DNA of 64,000 bases from Actinomadura meyerae (lineage in GTDB: Bacteria > Actinomycetota > Actinomycetes > Streptosporangiales > Streptosporangiaceae). Position 1 is the stretch's first letter. Each line of letters begins with the position of its first letter. The notes below the pieces were generated by a model. It was not told the origin of the DNA, searched no databases, and worked only from the letters and a program-made list of their open reading frames with translations. A program made the position numbers and the translations under genes. This document shows positions 9,681 to 18,460 of the stretch, piece after piece. The stretch covers positions 248,001 to 312,000 of the forward strand of contig NZ_FZOR01000002.1 in the NCBI RefSeq assembly GCF_900188445.1, written 5' to 3'.

Positions 9681-10739
9681 ATGGAGGCCAGTACCGTTTC
9701 AGTCCGTCCGGTCCCGCGGAGCACCGCCCGTCCGGACGTGGGCCTGCTCCCGAAGGCGCACCTGCATCTGCACTTCACCGGGTCGATGCGGCATTCCACG
9801 CTGGTGGAGCTCGCGAACCTGCACGGCGTCCATCTGCCGGACGCGCTCGTCGAGGACTGGCCGCCCAAGCTGCACGCGACCGACGAGCGCGGCTGGTTCC
9901 GGTTCCAGCGCCTGTACGACATCGCGCGCTCGGTCCTGCAGACCCCCGACGACCTGCGCCGGCTGCTGCGCGAGACCGCGGAGGACGAGGCGGCGGAGGG
10001 GTCCGGCTGGCTGGAGATCCAGGTCGATCCGAGCGGCTACGCGGCGCGCTTCGGCGGGCTGACCCCGACCGTGGAGCTGGTGCTGGACGCGGTGCGGGAG
10101 GCGTCGGCGGCGACCGGCGTCGGCATCGGCGTGGTGATCGCCGCGAACCGGACCCGGCATCCGCTGGACGCCAAGACGCTGGCGCGGCTGGCCGTCCGGT
10201 ACGCGGGCGAGGGCGTGGTGGGGTTCGGGCTGTCCAACGACGAGCGGCGCGGCCGGGCCTACGACTTCGAGGGCGCGTTCCGGATCGCCCGGCGCGGCGG
10301 CCTGCTGTCGGACCCGCACGGCGGTGAGCTGCTCGGCCCGGCGAGCGTCCGGGAGTGCCTGGACACCCTGAGCGCCGACCGGATCGGGCACGGCGTCCGC
10401 GCCGTGGAGGACCCGCGGCTCCTCGACGCGATCGTGGAGCGCGGGGTGACGCTGGAGGTGTGCCCGGCGTCCAACGTGGGGCTCGGGGTGGCGGCGACCG
10501 CGGGCGACGTCCCGGTGCGGCGGCTGTTCGAGGCGGGCGCGTCGATCGCGCTGGGCGCCGACGACCCGCTGCTGTTCGGGTCGCGCCTGGCCCGCCAGTA
10601 CGAGCTGGTCCGCGCCGAGCACGGGTTCACCGACGCCGAGCTGGCGGAGCTGGCGCGCCAGTCGATCCGGGCGTCGGCGGCCCCGGACGACCTGCGCCGC
10701 CGCCTGCTGGCGGGGGTCGACGCCTGGCTGGCGGGCTGA
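9681..10739 (+). CDS. Adenosine deaminase family protein
   Basis: This is a TIM-barrel metal-dependent deaminase that should convert adenosine, or a related aminated nucleoside, to the keto form. The zinc ligands of the first strand are in LPKAHLHLHFTGSM (His29 and His31). DPHGGELLGP replaces the usual HAGE loop, RIGHGVRAVED carries the catalytic His, and LGADDPLLFG carries the last Asp pair. LDGS is changed to FTGS and LNTDDP to LGADDP, so this is a divergent branch and the substrate is uncertain. The ATG at 9681 gives 352 residues. A GTG at 9660, behind a GAGGGG tract, is an alternative start. Confidence 0.85.
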   Translation: MEASTVSVRPVPRSTARPDVGLLPKAHLHLHFTGSMRHSTLVELANLHGVHLPDALVEDWPPKLHATDERGWFRFQRLYDIARSVLQTPDDLRRLLRETAEDEAAEGSGWLEIQVDPSGYAARFGGLTPTVELVLDAVREASAATGVGIGVVIAANRTRHPLDAKTLARLAVRYAGEGVVGFGLSNDERRGRAYDFEGAFRIARRGGLLSDPHGGELLGPASVRECLDTLSADRIGHGVRAVEDPRLLDAIVERGVTLEVCPASNVGLGVAATAGDVPVRRLFEAGASIALGADDPLLFGSRLARQYELVRAEHGFTDAELAELARQSIRASAAPDDLRRRLLAGVDAWLAG

Positions 10740-10786
10740 GCCGACCGGTCCCCGGGGGGCGGGCTGAGCCGCCCGGTCCCCGGAGG
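10731..10786. repeat. Tandem duplication, 28 bp x 2
   Basis: Two adjacent 28-bp copies that differ at two bases (GCGGGCTGAGCC...) begin inside the last codons of the deaminase gene and end just before the convergent TetR gene. The duplicated unit contains the deaminase stop codon. Confidence 0.85.
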
Positions 10787-10789
10787 GGC

Positions 10790-11365
10790 CTAGCCGCCGG
10801 AGTCGGCGAAGGTCTCGACGCCGCGCAGGCCGTCCGCCCAGGCCGCGGTCGAGCCGGGCACGTCGTCGCCGTACGGGACGCCGAGGGCGCTCAGGACGTG
10901 CACGAGCAGCCCCGCCGACAGGAACCGGGCGATCTCCTCGGGCGCCGCGCCGGTCAGGTCGTGGACGGTCCGCCACAGCCGCGCCCAGCGGACGCGGCCG
11001 AGCCGGGCGGTGTCGGTGTCCCGGACGGCGACCGCGTAGATCTTCAGCAGGAACCGCGGGAGCGCGGGCGCGTCCTGCGGGAGCCGCTCGCACGCCCGCG
11101 CCATCGCGTCGAGCGCCTCGGCGCCGTGCAGGCCGGCGGCGGCGTCCCGCAGGACGCCCTCCAGGTCGTCGAAGCAGCGTTCGGCGGCGGCGAGGAACAG
11201 CGCGTGCTTGGACGGGAAGAGCCGGAACATGTAGGGCTGCGAGACGCCGATCCGCCGGGCGATCGTCCAGGTGGACGTGCCGTCGTAGCCGCCCTCGGCG
11301 AACTCGGCGATCGCGGCCCGCACCGCGAGCTCGCGGCGTCGCTCGGCGCTCATCCTCGGGCTCAT
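10790..11365 (-). CDS. TetR-family transcriptional regulator
   Basis: The 191-residue protein has the TetR helix-turn-helix at about residues 10-55 (GGYDGTSTWTIARRIGVSQ, then YMFRLFPSKHALFLAA). The C-terminal part is helical, as in ligand-binding TetR domains. The frame opens 18 codons earlier, but the ATG at 11365 gives the usual short N-terminus and avoids overlap with the GntR gene. Its target is not evident. It is convergent with the deaminase gene. Confidence 0.85.
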   Translation of the reverse strand: MSPRMSAERRRELAVRAAIAEFAEGGYDGTSTWTIARRIGVSQPYMFRLFPSKHALFLAAAERCFDDLEGVLRDAAAGLHGAEALDAMARACERLPQDAPALPRFLLKIYAVAVRDTDTARLGRVRWARLWRTVHDLTGAAPEEIARFLSAGLLVHVLSALGVPYGDDVPGSTAAWADGLRGVETFADSGG

Positions 11366-11400
11366 GCCGTCCAACGTAGTGGCGCCCCCGCGCCGCCACG

Positions 11401-12102
11401 TCACCCGGCGGGGGTCCACATGCCGCGGTGTTCCAGGTGGGCGGCGAGCTGGTCGCCGGCCCGGACGATGTGGTCGCGCATCTCGGCGGCGGCGGAGCGC
11501 GCGTCGCCGGTGCGGAGGGTGGCGAGGATGCGGGCGTGGTCGCGGGCGGCGAGGGCGGGCCAGCCGGGGAGCCGCCCGTAGAGGCCGCGCGGGGCGTACC
11601 GGGCCACGGTCCCGAGCGACCAGGCGAGCTTCGGGGAGTCGGCGGCCAGGTTGATCCGCCGGTGGAAAAGGTGGTCGTACTCCTCCACCAGGTCGGACCT
11701 GCGGGCGGACGCGGCGCGTTCCAGCCCGCGCTGGAGGGCGGCCAGCTCGCGGAGTTCGGCGGCGCCGATCCGCGGGCAGGCGCGCGCGGTGAGTTCGGCG
11801 GCGATGCCCGCCTGCACCCAGAACAGGTCGCGGACGTCCCGCTTCGACAGCGGCGCGACGACGAACCCGCGCCGGGGCTCCAGCACGACGAACCCTTCGC
11901 TGCGCAGCGACTTCAGCGCCTCACGGACGGGGGTGACGCTGATGCCGAACTCCACGGCGAGGCGTTCCAGCCGCAGGTGGTCGCCGGGGCGGAGCCGGCC
12001 GTCCATGATCATTTCGCGGAGGCGCGCGGCGGCCTCGTCGCCGAGCTGCGGCCGGGTGCCGAGCGCCCGCCGGGGCGGGGGGAGGGGCGCGGGTGGGGCC
12101 AC
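11401..12102 (-). CDS. GntR-family regulator with FCD domain (FadR subfamily)
   Basis: The 233-residue product has a winged helix at about residues 20-85 (LRPGDHLRLERLAVEFGISV, then TPVREALKSLRSEGFV). The C-terminal all-helical FCD domain shows the Asp/His set expected for metal or carboxylate binding: EYDHLFHRRI, RDHARILATL and MRDHI. Such regulators usually sense organic acids. The start is a GTG. The TetR gene lies 36 bp downstream on the same strand. No catabolic operon is adjacent, so the ligand is unknown. Confidence 0.88.
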   Translation of the reverse strand: MAPPAPLPPPRRALGTRPQLGDEAAARLREMIMDGRLRPGDHLRLERLAVEFGISVTPVREALKSLRSEGFVVLEPRRGFVVAPLSKRDVRDLFWVQAGIAAELTARACPRIGAAELRELAALQRGLERAASARRSDLVEEYDHLFHRRINLAADSPKLAWSLGTVARYAPRGLYGRLPGWPALAARDHARILATLRTGDARSAAAEMRDHIVRAGDQLAAHLEHRGMWTPAG

Positions 12103-12275
12103 GGCGGTACTCCCGTCCGGGCCCTGCCGCGGCCGAGCCCCGCGGCGGTCAAGGGCCCTGCCTCCATGGTTCCCGCTCCGGACCCGTTTCAGCCCGGCCG
12201 GGAAGGGTGTTCAGGCCGACCGGGCAGTGCTCGGGGCGGTCCAGCGGGTCCCGAAGCCGGCGAGTCCGATGGGGT

Positions 12276-13343
12276 TCAGAGGGAGACGCCGACCATCACG
12301 GGCTCGTTGACGAGTTCGACGCCGAAGGCGTCGCGGACGCCGTCGCGGACCTCGCGGGCCAGCGCGAGCAGGTCGGCGGTGGCGGCGCCGCCCGGGTTGG
12401 TGAGGGCGAGGGTGTGCTTGGTGGAGATCCGGGCGGGGCCGCGGGCGTGGCCCTTGGCGAACCCGGCGCGGTCGATCAGCCAGGCCGCGGACGTCTTCAC
12501 CCGGCCGCCGGCCTCCGGGTAGCGGGGGAACGCCGCGTCCGGGCCGAGGCGCTCGGCGACGCGGCGCTCCAGCTCGGCGAGCTGGGCGGCGTCCAGGATC
12601 GGGTTGGTGAAGAACGATCCGGCGCTGCGGGTGTCGGGGTCGGCCGGGTCCAGGACCATGCCCTTGCCGCGCCGCAGTTCGAGGACGGCGTGCCGGGCCT
12701 CCTTGAGGGTGACCCGGTCCCCCTGCTGGACGCCCAGCTTGCGCGCCAGTTCGGCGTAGGCGACCGGCTGGGACTCCTCGGCCTCGTGCAGCGCGTACGT
12801 CACGTCCAGGACGACGTACCGGGGGTTGCCCTTGAAGACGCTGTGCCGGTAGGTGAAGCGGCAGGCGTCGCGGTCGAGGGCGACGACGGCGCGTTCCTCC
12901 CGGTCGTAGGCGCGCACCTCGACGATGGTCTCGCTGACGTCCTGCCCGTAGGCGCCGACGTTCTGGATGGGGGTGGCGCCGACGCGGCCGGGGATGCCGG
13001 ACAGGCACTCGACCCCGGCGAGGCCGTCGGAGACGCAGCGGGCGACGAACGGGTCCCAGTCCTCGCCGGCCTGGACGCGGACGAGGACCGTGTCGCCGCC
13101 GGCGGACGCGCGCTCGGTGCCGCGGGTGCCGACGTGCAGGACGGTTCCGGCGAAGCCGTCGTCGGACACGACCAGGTTGCTGCCGCCGCCGAGCACGAGG
13201 AGCGGTTCGCCCGCGTCGTCGGCCTCGCGGACCGCGGCGATCACCTCGTCCTCGGTCGTCGCCTCGACGAACCGCCGGGCGGGGCCGCCCAGCCGCAGCG
13301 TGGTGTATCCCGCCAGGTTCACGTCTTCGGCGAACACCGCCAC
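12276..13343 (-). CDS. murB: UDP-N-acetylenolpyruvoylglucosamine reductase
   Basis: MurB reduces the enolpyruvyl group with NADPH and FAD to make UDP-MurNAc in peptidoglycan synthesis in the cytoplasm. The 355-residue protein shows the FAD-binding segment LLVLGGGSNLVVSD near residue 48, the active-site stretch GIPGRVGATPIQNVGAYG near 115, the catalytic Ser in RSAGSFFTNP near 235, and a C-terminal Glu in NEPVMVG. The start is a GTG at 13343. In many actinobacteria murB sits beside the hadAB/rpmG cluster, as it does here. Confidence 0.95.
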   Translation of the reverse strand: MAVFAEDVNLAGYTTLRLGGPARRFVEATTEDEVIAAVREADDAGEPLLVLGGGSNLVVSDDGFAGTVLHVGTRGTERASAGGDTVLVRVQAGEDWDPFVARCVSDGLAGVECLSGIPGRVGATPIQNVGAYGQDVSETIVEVRAYDREERAVVALDRDACRFTYRHSVFKGNPRYVVLDVTYALHEAEESQPVAYAELARKLGVQQGDRVTLKEARHAVLELRRGKGMVLDPADPDTRSAGSFFTNPILDAAQLAELERRVAERLGPDAAFPRYPEAGGRVKTSAAWLIDRAGFAKGHARGPARISTKHTLALTNPGGAATADLLALAREVRDGVRDAFGVELVNEPVMVGVSL

Positions 13344-13425
13344 GTCGTCCTCCCCCTAGCCGTGCGTGCCCGGCCCCACGCGGAGGCATCGGCCGGGACG
13401 GGCCCGGCCGATGCGTCGGCGTCCG

Positions 13426-13851
13426 TCAGGCGAGCTTGACGACCGCCCGCGCGCGCGTGAGGACCTTCTGGTCGTTCGACCTGGCGGTGAGCGCCACGAC
13501 GACCTTGTTGTCGTCGAGCTTCTCCTCCACCTTGCCGCTGATCTCCAGGGTCGCGCCGCCCTCGTCGGGGACGACCACCGGAGAGGAGAACCGTACCCCG
13601 TAGTCGACCACCGCACCCGGGTCGCCGGCCCAGTCGGTGACGAAGCGCCCGCCCTGCGCCATCGTGTACATGCCGTGCGCGATGACGTCCGGAAGGCCCA
13701 CGGCCTTCGCAACGGACTCGCGCCAGTGGATCGGGTTGAAGTCCCCGGACGCGCCCGCGTACATGACGAGGTTGGCGCGGTCGACGGCGTAGCTCTGGGC
13801 GGGGATCTCGGTGCCGACCTCGACGTCGGCGTAGTTCACCTTGGCGGTCAT
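13426..13851 (-). CDS. MaoC-type (R)-specific hydratase, HadB-like
   Basis: This 141-residue single hot-dog enzyme should dehydrate 3-hydroxyacyl thioesters. The hydratase 2 motif is visible as SGDFNPIHWRE near residue 35, with the catalytic Asp and His. In mycobacteria the HadA/HadB pair forms the beta-hydroxyacyl-ACP dehydratase of fatty acid synthase II. Outside mycolate producers the pair may serve general fatty acid synthesis. The start ATG shares one base with the stop codon of the upstream partner, which points to translational coupling. Confidence 0.9.
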   Translation of the reverse strand: MTAKVNYADVEVGTEIPAQSYAVDRANLVMYAGASGDFNPIHWRESVAKAVGLPDVIAHGMYTMAQGGRFVTDWAGDPGAVVDYGVRFSSPVVVPDEGGATLEISGKVEEKLDDNKVVVALTARSNDQKVLTRARAVVKLA

Positions 13852-14288
13852 CAGGCCCCCCGCTCCACGATCGTGTTGTAGGTCTTGCAGATCAGTTCGC
13901 CCTCGGTCGTCTTGACGTCGGTCTCGACGACCATCTTCTCGTTGTTCCCGATCGACTTGATCTCGGTGATCGTGGACGTGCAGGTCACGACGTCGCCGGC
14001 GTGCAGCGGGCGGGTGTACTCGAAGCGCTGCTCGCCGTGCACGACCATCGCGTAGTTGAGCCCGAGGTCGGGGTCGGCGAGGCCGGGGTTGCCGAGGGAG
14101 ACCACGATCGGGAAGGTGGGCGGCGCGATGACGTCGGGGTACCCGGCCGCCTTGGCCGCCTCCTGGTCGCGGTAGAGCGGGTTACGGTCGCCGATGGCGT
14201 CCGCGAACTCGCGGATCTTCACCCGGCTGACCTCGTACGGCTCGCTGGGCGGGAAGCTCCGCCCGATGAAATCGCGGTTGAGTGCCAT
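13851..14288 (-). CDS. MaoC dehydratase N-terminal-domain protein, HadA-like
   Basis: This 145-residue hot-dog protein starts MALNRDFIGRSFPPSEPYEV and lacks the full Asp-His hydratase motif, having IGDRNPLYRDQEAA instead. This matches HadA or HadC, the non-catalytic, substrate-binding half of the heterodimer. The ATG at 14288 follows a GGAGGGA ribosome site. It lies directly upstream of the catalytic partner and downstream of rpmG and the two tRNAs, the same order as thrT-metT-rpmG2-hadAB in Mycobacterium tuberculosis. Confidence 0.9.
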   Translation of the reverse strand: MALNRDFIGRSFPPSEPYEVSRVKIREFADAIGDRNPLYRDQEAAKAAGYPDVIAPPTFPIVVSLGNPGLADPDLGLNYAMVVHGEQRFEYTRPLHAGDVVTCTSTITEIKSIGNNEKMVVETDVKTTEGELICKTYNTIVERGA

Positions 14289-14370
14289 GCAATCCGTCCC
14301 TCCAGGTCGAACGGGCCGCGCCGCCCCGGCGCCCGCCTGTGTGTCTCCGGGTCGGACGGTAACAGAATGA

Positions 14371-14418
14371 CGTTCAGCCCGCCCCCGCCGGGTCTCACTG
14401 GCGGGGACGGGCTGAACG
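14371..14418 (-). terminator. Terminator after rpmG
   Basis: A 19-bp stem with one mismatch (CGTTCAGCCCGCCCCCGCC, 10-nt loop) lies between rpmG and the hadA-like gene. It should separate the tRNA/rpmG transcript from hadAB. Confidence 0.75.
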
Positions 14419-14484
14419 ATGTCAGGGCAAGCGCGCGAAGAAGACGGCGTTATGCCGTTTGTCGCCGGGCCGTGCGGCGCTCGG

Positions 14485-14649
14485 CTACCGGGTCTCCCGG
14501 TGCGGGCGGTGGCAGCGGCAGTTGGGGCAGTACTTCTTCAGCTCAAGGCGGTCCGGGTCGTTGCGCCGGTTCTTCCGCGTGATGTAGTTGCGGTGCTTGC
14601 ACTCCTGGCAGGCCAGCGTGATCTTCGGCCGGACGTCGGTGGCAGCCAC
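14485..14649 (-). CDS. rpmG: 50S ribosomal protein L33
   Basis: The 54-residue large-subunit protein starts at a GTG behind an AGAAAGG ribosome site. It shows two zinc-ribbon CxxC pairs ([12 protein letters not shown] and [12 protein letters not shown]), so it is the zinc-binding (C+) form. The open frame extends 29 codons upstream without L33 similarity, so the GTG at 14649 was chosen. It follows tRNA-Met on the same strand. Confidence 0.96.
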   Translation of the reverse strand: MAATDVRPKITLACQECKHRNYITRKNRRNDPDRLELKKYCPNCRCHRPHRETR

Positions 14650-14765
14650 GATGGAGTGCCTTTCTGGGTAAGGGACATTATCTACGGACCTCGGCCGCCC
14701 GGGCGGGCGGCCGGCGATTCGACCCAGCCTGCTCACCTCCCGGAGGAGGTGAGAGCCATGGGTAG

Positions 14766-14839
14766 TAGCGAGGGCCGGACTTGAACCGGCGACACAGCGA
14801 TTATGAGCCGCTTGCTCTGCCTGACTGAGCTACCCCGCC
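14766..14839 (-). tRNA. tRNA-Met (anticodon CAT), elongator type
   Basis: Minus strand, 74 nt. GGCGGGG pairs with CCTCGCT (two G-U pairs), the anticodon loop is CTCATAA and the T-loop is TTCAAGT. The anticodon stem AGCGG/TCGCT lacks the three G-C pairs of an initiator tRNA. A tRNA-Ile with modified CAU cannot be excluded from sequence alone, but the conserved order tRNA-Thr, tRNA-Met, rpmG supports Met. Confidence 0.92.
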
Positions 14840-15158
14840 GTGATGGTCGGTGTGGACCGGATTGCAAGGATACCGGATGCTCACCGAACCCTGGAAACGC
14901 GAAAACCCGGATCGGAATCGGGGCTTCGGTCTCGCGGGTTCCGCTGGACCGCCTCCCAGGTTACCGGGTGCGCCGGTGAGCTGCGAAACGTCCTGCTGGA
15001 ACCGGAGGGACGGTACCACAGCGCCCGGTACGGAGCGAATCAGCGCGATCCCGCCCGGGGCCGGTGCCCGCCCCGGGCCGCACTCGCCCGAGCCATGACC
15101 GCTCGGAGACGACGAAGGCCGCCGTCCGAAGAGATCGGATGGCGGCCGGGTTGCCGTG
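14840..15158 (-). other. Spacer between tRNA-Thr and tRNA-Met
   Basis: These 319 bp contain no credible gene. On the minus strand TATCCT lies about 28 bp before the tRNA-Met 5' end and could be its -10 box, without a good -35 box. Nothing else stands out. Confidence 0.5.
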
Positions 15159-15231
15159 AGCCCCTTTACGGAATCGAACCGTAGACCTTCTCCTTACCAT
15201 GGAGACGCTCTGCCGACTGAGCTAAAGGGGC
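15159..15231 (-). tRNA. tRNA-Thr (anticodon GGT)
   Basis: Minus strand, 73 nt. GCCCCTT pairs fully with AAGGGGC, the anticodon stem is TCTCC/GGAGA around loop ATGGTAA, and the T-loop is TTCGATT. A TATGGT -10-like box lies about 20 bp upstream. Confidence 0.96.
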
Positions 15232-15311
15232 TTGCGTCGTTCGCGCAGTGAAACCATACACGGCCTGAGCGCGTGGTGCGAACCGGATTGCCCCGCCGGC
15301 GTCGGCGCTGG

Positions 15312-16442
15312 TCAGCGCAGCAGGCTCCGGGCGATGACGAGCTGCTGGATCTGGCTCGTCCCCTCGTAGATCCGGAACAGCCGGACGTCGCGGTAGAAGC
15401 GCTCGACGGCCACGCCGCGCATGTAGCCCATGCCCCCGTAGACCTGGACGGCGCGGTCGGCGACGCGCCCCACCATCTCCGAGCAGAAGTACTTGGCGCA
15501 GGACGGCCCGAGCTTGGTGTCCTCCCCCGCGTCGTAGGCGCGGGCGGCCTCCAGCACCATGGAGCGTCCGGCGTAGAGCTCGGTCTGGGAATCGGCGATG
15601 AGCCCCTGGATGAGCTGGTAGTCGCCGATCGTCTTGCCGCCCTGGCTGCGCTCCTTGGCGTAGGCGACGGTCTCGTCCAGGATCCTCTGGGCGAGGCCCA
15701 CGCAGACGGCGGCGATGCTGACCCGCCCATGGGCGAGGGACGCCATCGCGGTACGGAAGCCCGTTCCCTCAGGGCCGACCATGGCTTCGGCGGGCACGCG
15801 CACGTTGTCGAAGAAGACCTCGGCGGTGTGGGCGCCGCGCTGGCCCATCTTCTCGTCGGGCGGGCCGACGCTCAGGCCGTCCGTCCCCTTCTCGACGAGG
15901 AACGTGGAGATGCCGCGCGAGCCGGCGCCGCCCGTCCTGGCGAAGACCATGAAGACGTCGGCCTCGGGGGCGTTGGTGATGAACCGCTTCGCGCCGTTGA
16001 TGACGTAGCCGCCGTCGCCGTCGGGGGCCGCGGACGTGGACAGCGTGCTCGGGTCGGACCCGGCCTCGGCCTCAGTGAGCGCGAACGCGCCGACGACCTC
16101 GCCGGACGCGAGCCTGGGCAGCCAGGCGTCCTTCTGGGCCTCCGTCCCGGAGTTCACCAGGACCTGCCCGGCGATGCCGTTGCTGGTGCCGAACATGGAG
16201 CGGAACGCCGGGCTGGCGTAGCCGATCTCGAAGACGAGCCGGACCTCCTCGCTCAGCGACAGGCCGAGGCCGCCGTACTGCTCGGGCAGCGCGTACCCGA
16301 ACAGGCCCATGTCCCGGGACGTGCGGCGCAGCGCCTCCGGGATCGCGTCGGTCTCCTCGATCTCGTCCTCGCGCGGGACCACCTGCTCGCGGACGAAGCT
16401 GCGGACGGCCTTGAGCACGTCCTCGAAATCCTGTGGCTCCAT
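15312..16442 (-). CDS. Acyl-CoA dehydrogenase
   Basis: This 376-residue FAD enzyme should introduce the alpha-beta double bond into an acyl-CoA during beta-oxidation or branched-chain amino acid breakdown. It shows FALTEAEAGSDPSTLST near residue 120, which binds FAD and substrate, and the C-terminal segment QVYGGMGYMRG ... FRIYEGTSQIQQ, where the Glu of YEGT is the usual catalytic base. The ATG follows a palindrome that overlaps a TAGAAT box six bases upstream, so the mRNA may be leaderless. Chain length specificity cannot be read. Confidence 0.92.
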   Translation of the reverse strand: MEPQDFEDVLKAVRSFVREQVVPREDEIEETDAIPEALRRTSRDMGLFGYALPEQYGGLGLSLSEEVRLVFEIGYASPAFRSMFGTSNGIAGQVLVNSGTEAQKDAWLPRLASGEVVGAFALTEAEAGSDPSTLSTSAAPDGDGGYVINGAKRFITNAPEADVFMVFARTGGAGSRGISTFLVEKGTDGLSVGPPDEKMGQRGAHTAEVFFDNVRVPAEAMVGPEGTGFRTAMASLAHGRVSIAAVCVGLAQRILDETVAYAKERSQGGKTIGDYQLIQGLIADSQTELYAGRSMVLEAARAYDAGEDTKLGPSCAKYFCSEMVGRVADRAVQVYGGMGYMRGVAVERFYRDVRLFRIYEGTSQIQQLVIARSLLR

Positions 16443-16452
16443 GACCCCATTC

Positions 16453-16467
16453 TAGAATCAGATTCCA
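16453..16467. promoter_or_regulatory. Palindromic operator candidate upstream of the acyl-CoA dehydrogenase gene
   Basis: TAGAATCAGATTCCA is an inverted repeat centred on A16460 with arms GAATC/GATTC and one outer mismatch. It overlaps the TAGAAT -10-like box of the dehydrogenase gene, so a bound repressor would block it. The regulator is unknown. Confidence 0.45.
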
Positions 16468-16529
16468 AGATGTGGTGGGTCTCCGGCCGATTCCCCTCCG
16501 TCCCGCCCGCTGTGCGAAGGTGATCAACC

Positions 16530-17561
16530 ATGCCGCTACAGCACGCCGTCGAGGAGGCCGTCCGGGCGGCCATCGCCGAGGACCGCTCCTTCGGCGACCT
16601 CCTGCCTCCCCTCATGCAGGCGCCCCGGACCGCCTCCCCCGCCGAGATGACCGCCGCGCTGCCCCGCCTCGCCGAGGGCATCGCGCAGGCGCCGCCGAAC
16701 CTCGGCGGCTGGCTCGCCGTCACCTCCGGCGCCTGGATCGAGAACGGCGCCGACCCCGCGCCCGTCGGTCCCGCGATCGTCCAGCGGACCACCGAGGTCG
16801 CCGCCGCCGCGCTGGCCTTCGGCGACGCCTGGGCGGAGGCCACCAAGGGCGGAACGCCGCCCGACATGCAGGAGGAGCAGCCGTCCCAGCAGGCGGTCGA
16901 CACGGTCGGGCCCGTCCTCGGGGACGGCGCGGTCGTGACGATGATGGCCTGGTTCGCGCTGCCGCAGTTCGCCCTGGCGGGCTGCACCGTCCTGCAGAAG
17001 GCACCGGACGTGCGGGCGTCCATCGAGGACCGCGACCTCCACCTCCGCGCAGCAGGGGCGACGTCCCGCCACCTCGGGCAGATGGAGCACTACGAGGCGC
17101 TGCTGCGCGTCCTGGACGGCGAGCGCATCCTCGTCCTCGACCGCGCGAGCCGCATGGGCTGGACGGTCACGATCGGCGGGATCGGCGACAACTTCCAGCT
17201 GCACATGCTGCTCGGAGGGGCGCTCATCGGCCGCCCCGGCGGGCTCACCGGCGAGCGCCCCGCGCCGGAGATCATCGCGTGCTTCCTGAACGCCGACGCC
17301 CCGCCGGGGCCGCCCGTCGTGTCGAGCCCGTGGAACCTCGTCGACGCGCACGGCGAATGGATCTGGAACGAGGGCGTGCCCGCCGACATCCCCGCCGTCA
17401 ACGGCACCCGCGTCATCGTGATCGACCCGCCGTCCTACACCCGGACGTTCCCGGCCGGGCGGCGCTTCCCGATGATGCCGGCCACGCTGCGCGTCGACGG
17501 GATGCACCTGCCTGAGGACCTCGGCGCCTGGTGGCCGAACATCAAGCCCGCGACCCGCTGA
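16530..17561 (+). CDS. Conserved-looking hypothetical protein
   Basis: The 343-residue product is not recognised. It has no signal peptide and no clear membrane span. Notable stretches are WLAVTSGAWIENGADPAP near 65, a His-containing segment RHLGQMEHYEALLRVLDGE near 180, and a Trp-rich C-terminus (HGEWIWNEGVPADIPAVNG ... EDLGAWWPNIKP). Codon bias in the frame is typical of this genome, which supports a real gene. It is divergent from the acyl-CoA dehydrogenase gene and ends 19 bp from the convergent phosphatase gene. Confidence 0.75.
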   Translation: MPLQHAVEEAVRAAIAEDRSFGDLLPPLMQAPRTASPAEMTAALPRLAEGIAQAPPNLGGWLAVTSGAWIENGADPAPVGPAIVQRTTEVAAAALAFGDAWAEATKGGTPPDMQEEQPSQQAVDTVGPVLGDGAVVTMMAWFALPQFALAGCTVLQKAPDVRASIEDRDLHLRAAGATSRHLGQMEHYEALLRVLDGERILVLDRASRMGWTVTIGGIGDNFQLHMLLGGALIGRPGGLTGERPAPEIIACFLNADAPPGPPVVSSPWNLVDAHGEWIWNEGVPADIPAVNGTRVIVIDPPSYTRTFPAGRRFPMMPATLRVDGMHLPEDLGAWWPNIKPATR

Positions 17562-17580
17562 ACGCCCCTGGAACCGGACG

Positions 17581-18318
17581 CTAGAAGCGCACCAGGACGG
17601 CGGTGGCGTCGTCGTACTGCTTGCCCCTGGGCTTCGTGCCCGCCGCCTCCGCGGCCCTGGTGCGCCGGACCAGTTCCCTCGGGCCCTGCTCGTCCAGCAG
17701 CTGGAGCAGCTCGTCCCACCCCATCAGGCCGAACCGCTCGACCAGCCTGGACGCGCCGTCGCTGAGCACCGCCGCGCGCCGGAGGCCGTCGACCGGGACC
17801 TCGCCGGTCAGCCCCTCGTAGGCGGCCTCCGGCTTGGTGCTCGCCACCCAGAACCCGCCGGGGCTGTTCCGCGACCGGCGCACGCCTTCGAGGGTGTAGC
17901 TGGGCAGATGGTCGACCCGGTCGTCCCGGAACACCAGGATCTCGCCGACGTCCACCACGATCGGGGAGTCGGCGAGCACGAACCACTCCACGGCCGCGCC
18001 GCTGCGGCGCAGCAGCGACACCGTCGCGGACGGGCTGTCCGGGTTCTGCAGGTCGCACGTCCCGGTGTGCGCCTCCCCCGTCACCTTGATCGCCTCCGCG
18101 ACCAGGTCGGGCAGCGGCTTGCCGTCCTCCAGCGCCAGCAGCGCCGCGATCCGGCCGCCCAGCCGGCGCACCAGCCACGCCGGATCGTGCCGGCACCCGC
18201 TGTCCACCCCCTGCGGCGCCGTGGCGCCGTCCAGCAGCACCACCCAGCCGGGCCCGGCCGCCACGAAATCCTCGTTCGGCCGCCCCGGCGTCGCCTCACT
18301 CACATAACTCACCTGCAC
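17581..18318 (-). CDS. PP2C-type protein phosphatase-like protein
   Basis: The 245-residue product has the spaced acidic motifs of PPM/PP2C metal-dependent Ser/Thr phosphatases: GRPNEDF near residue 13, VVLLDGATAPQG near 25, VLSDGASRLVERFG near 180 and a final DDATAVLVRF. It is a short, divergent version of the family, so activity needs support. The GTG at 18318 gives VQVSYVSEATPGRPNED, a typical N-terminus. A GTG at 18303 has the better-spaced AGGTGAG ribosome site and would shorten it by five residues. The frame is open much further upstream through non-family sequence. Confidence 0.75.
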   Translation of the reverse strand: MQVSYVSEATPGRPNEDFVAAGPGWVVLLDGATAPQGVDSGCRHDPAWLVRRLGGRIAALLALEDGKPLPDLVAEAIKVTGEAHTGTCDLQNPDSPSATVSLLRRSGAAVEWFVLADSPIVVDVGEILVFRDDRVDHLPSYTLEGVRRSRNSPGGFWVASTKPEAAYEGLTGEVPVDGLRRAAVLSDGASRLVERFGLMGWDELLQLLDEQGPRELVRRTRAAEAAGTKPRGKQYDDATAVLVRF

Positions 18319-18460
18319 GAATGCAGGTCTACCCGGTGGAGCGCCCGGCCGGTGACCGGTAGACCAAACCCGGAACCCGCGCCCCGCGGCCCGGACGCCG
18401 TCCGGTATCACCCGCGCGTACGGCCCGCGGTGATGATCTTCGGGCTCCGATCGGGCGGCT

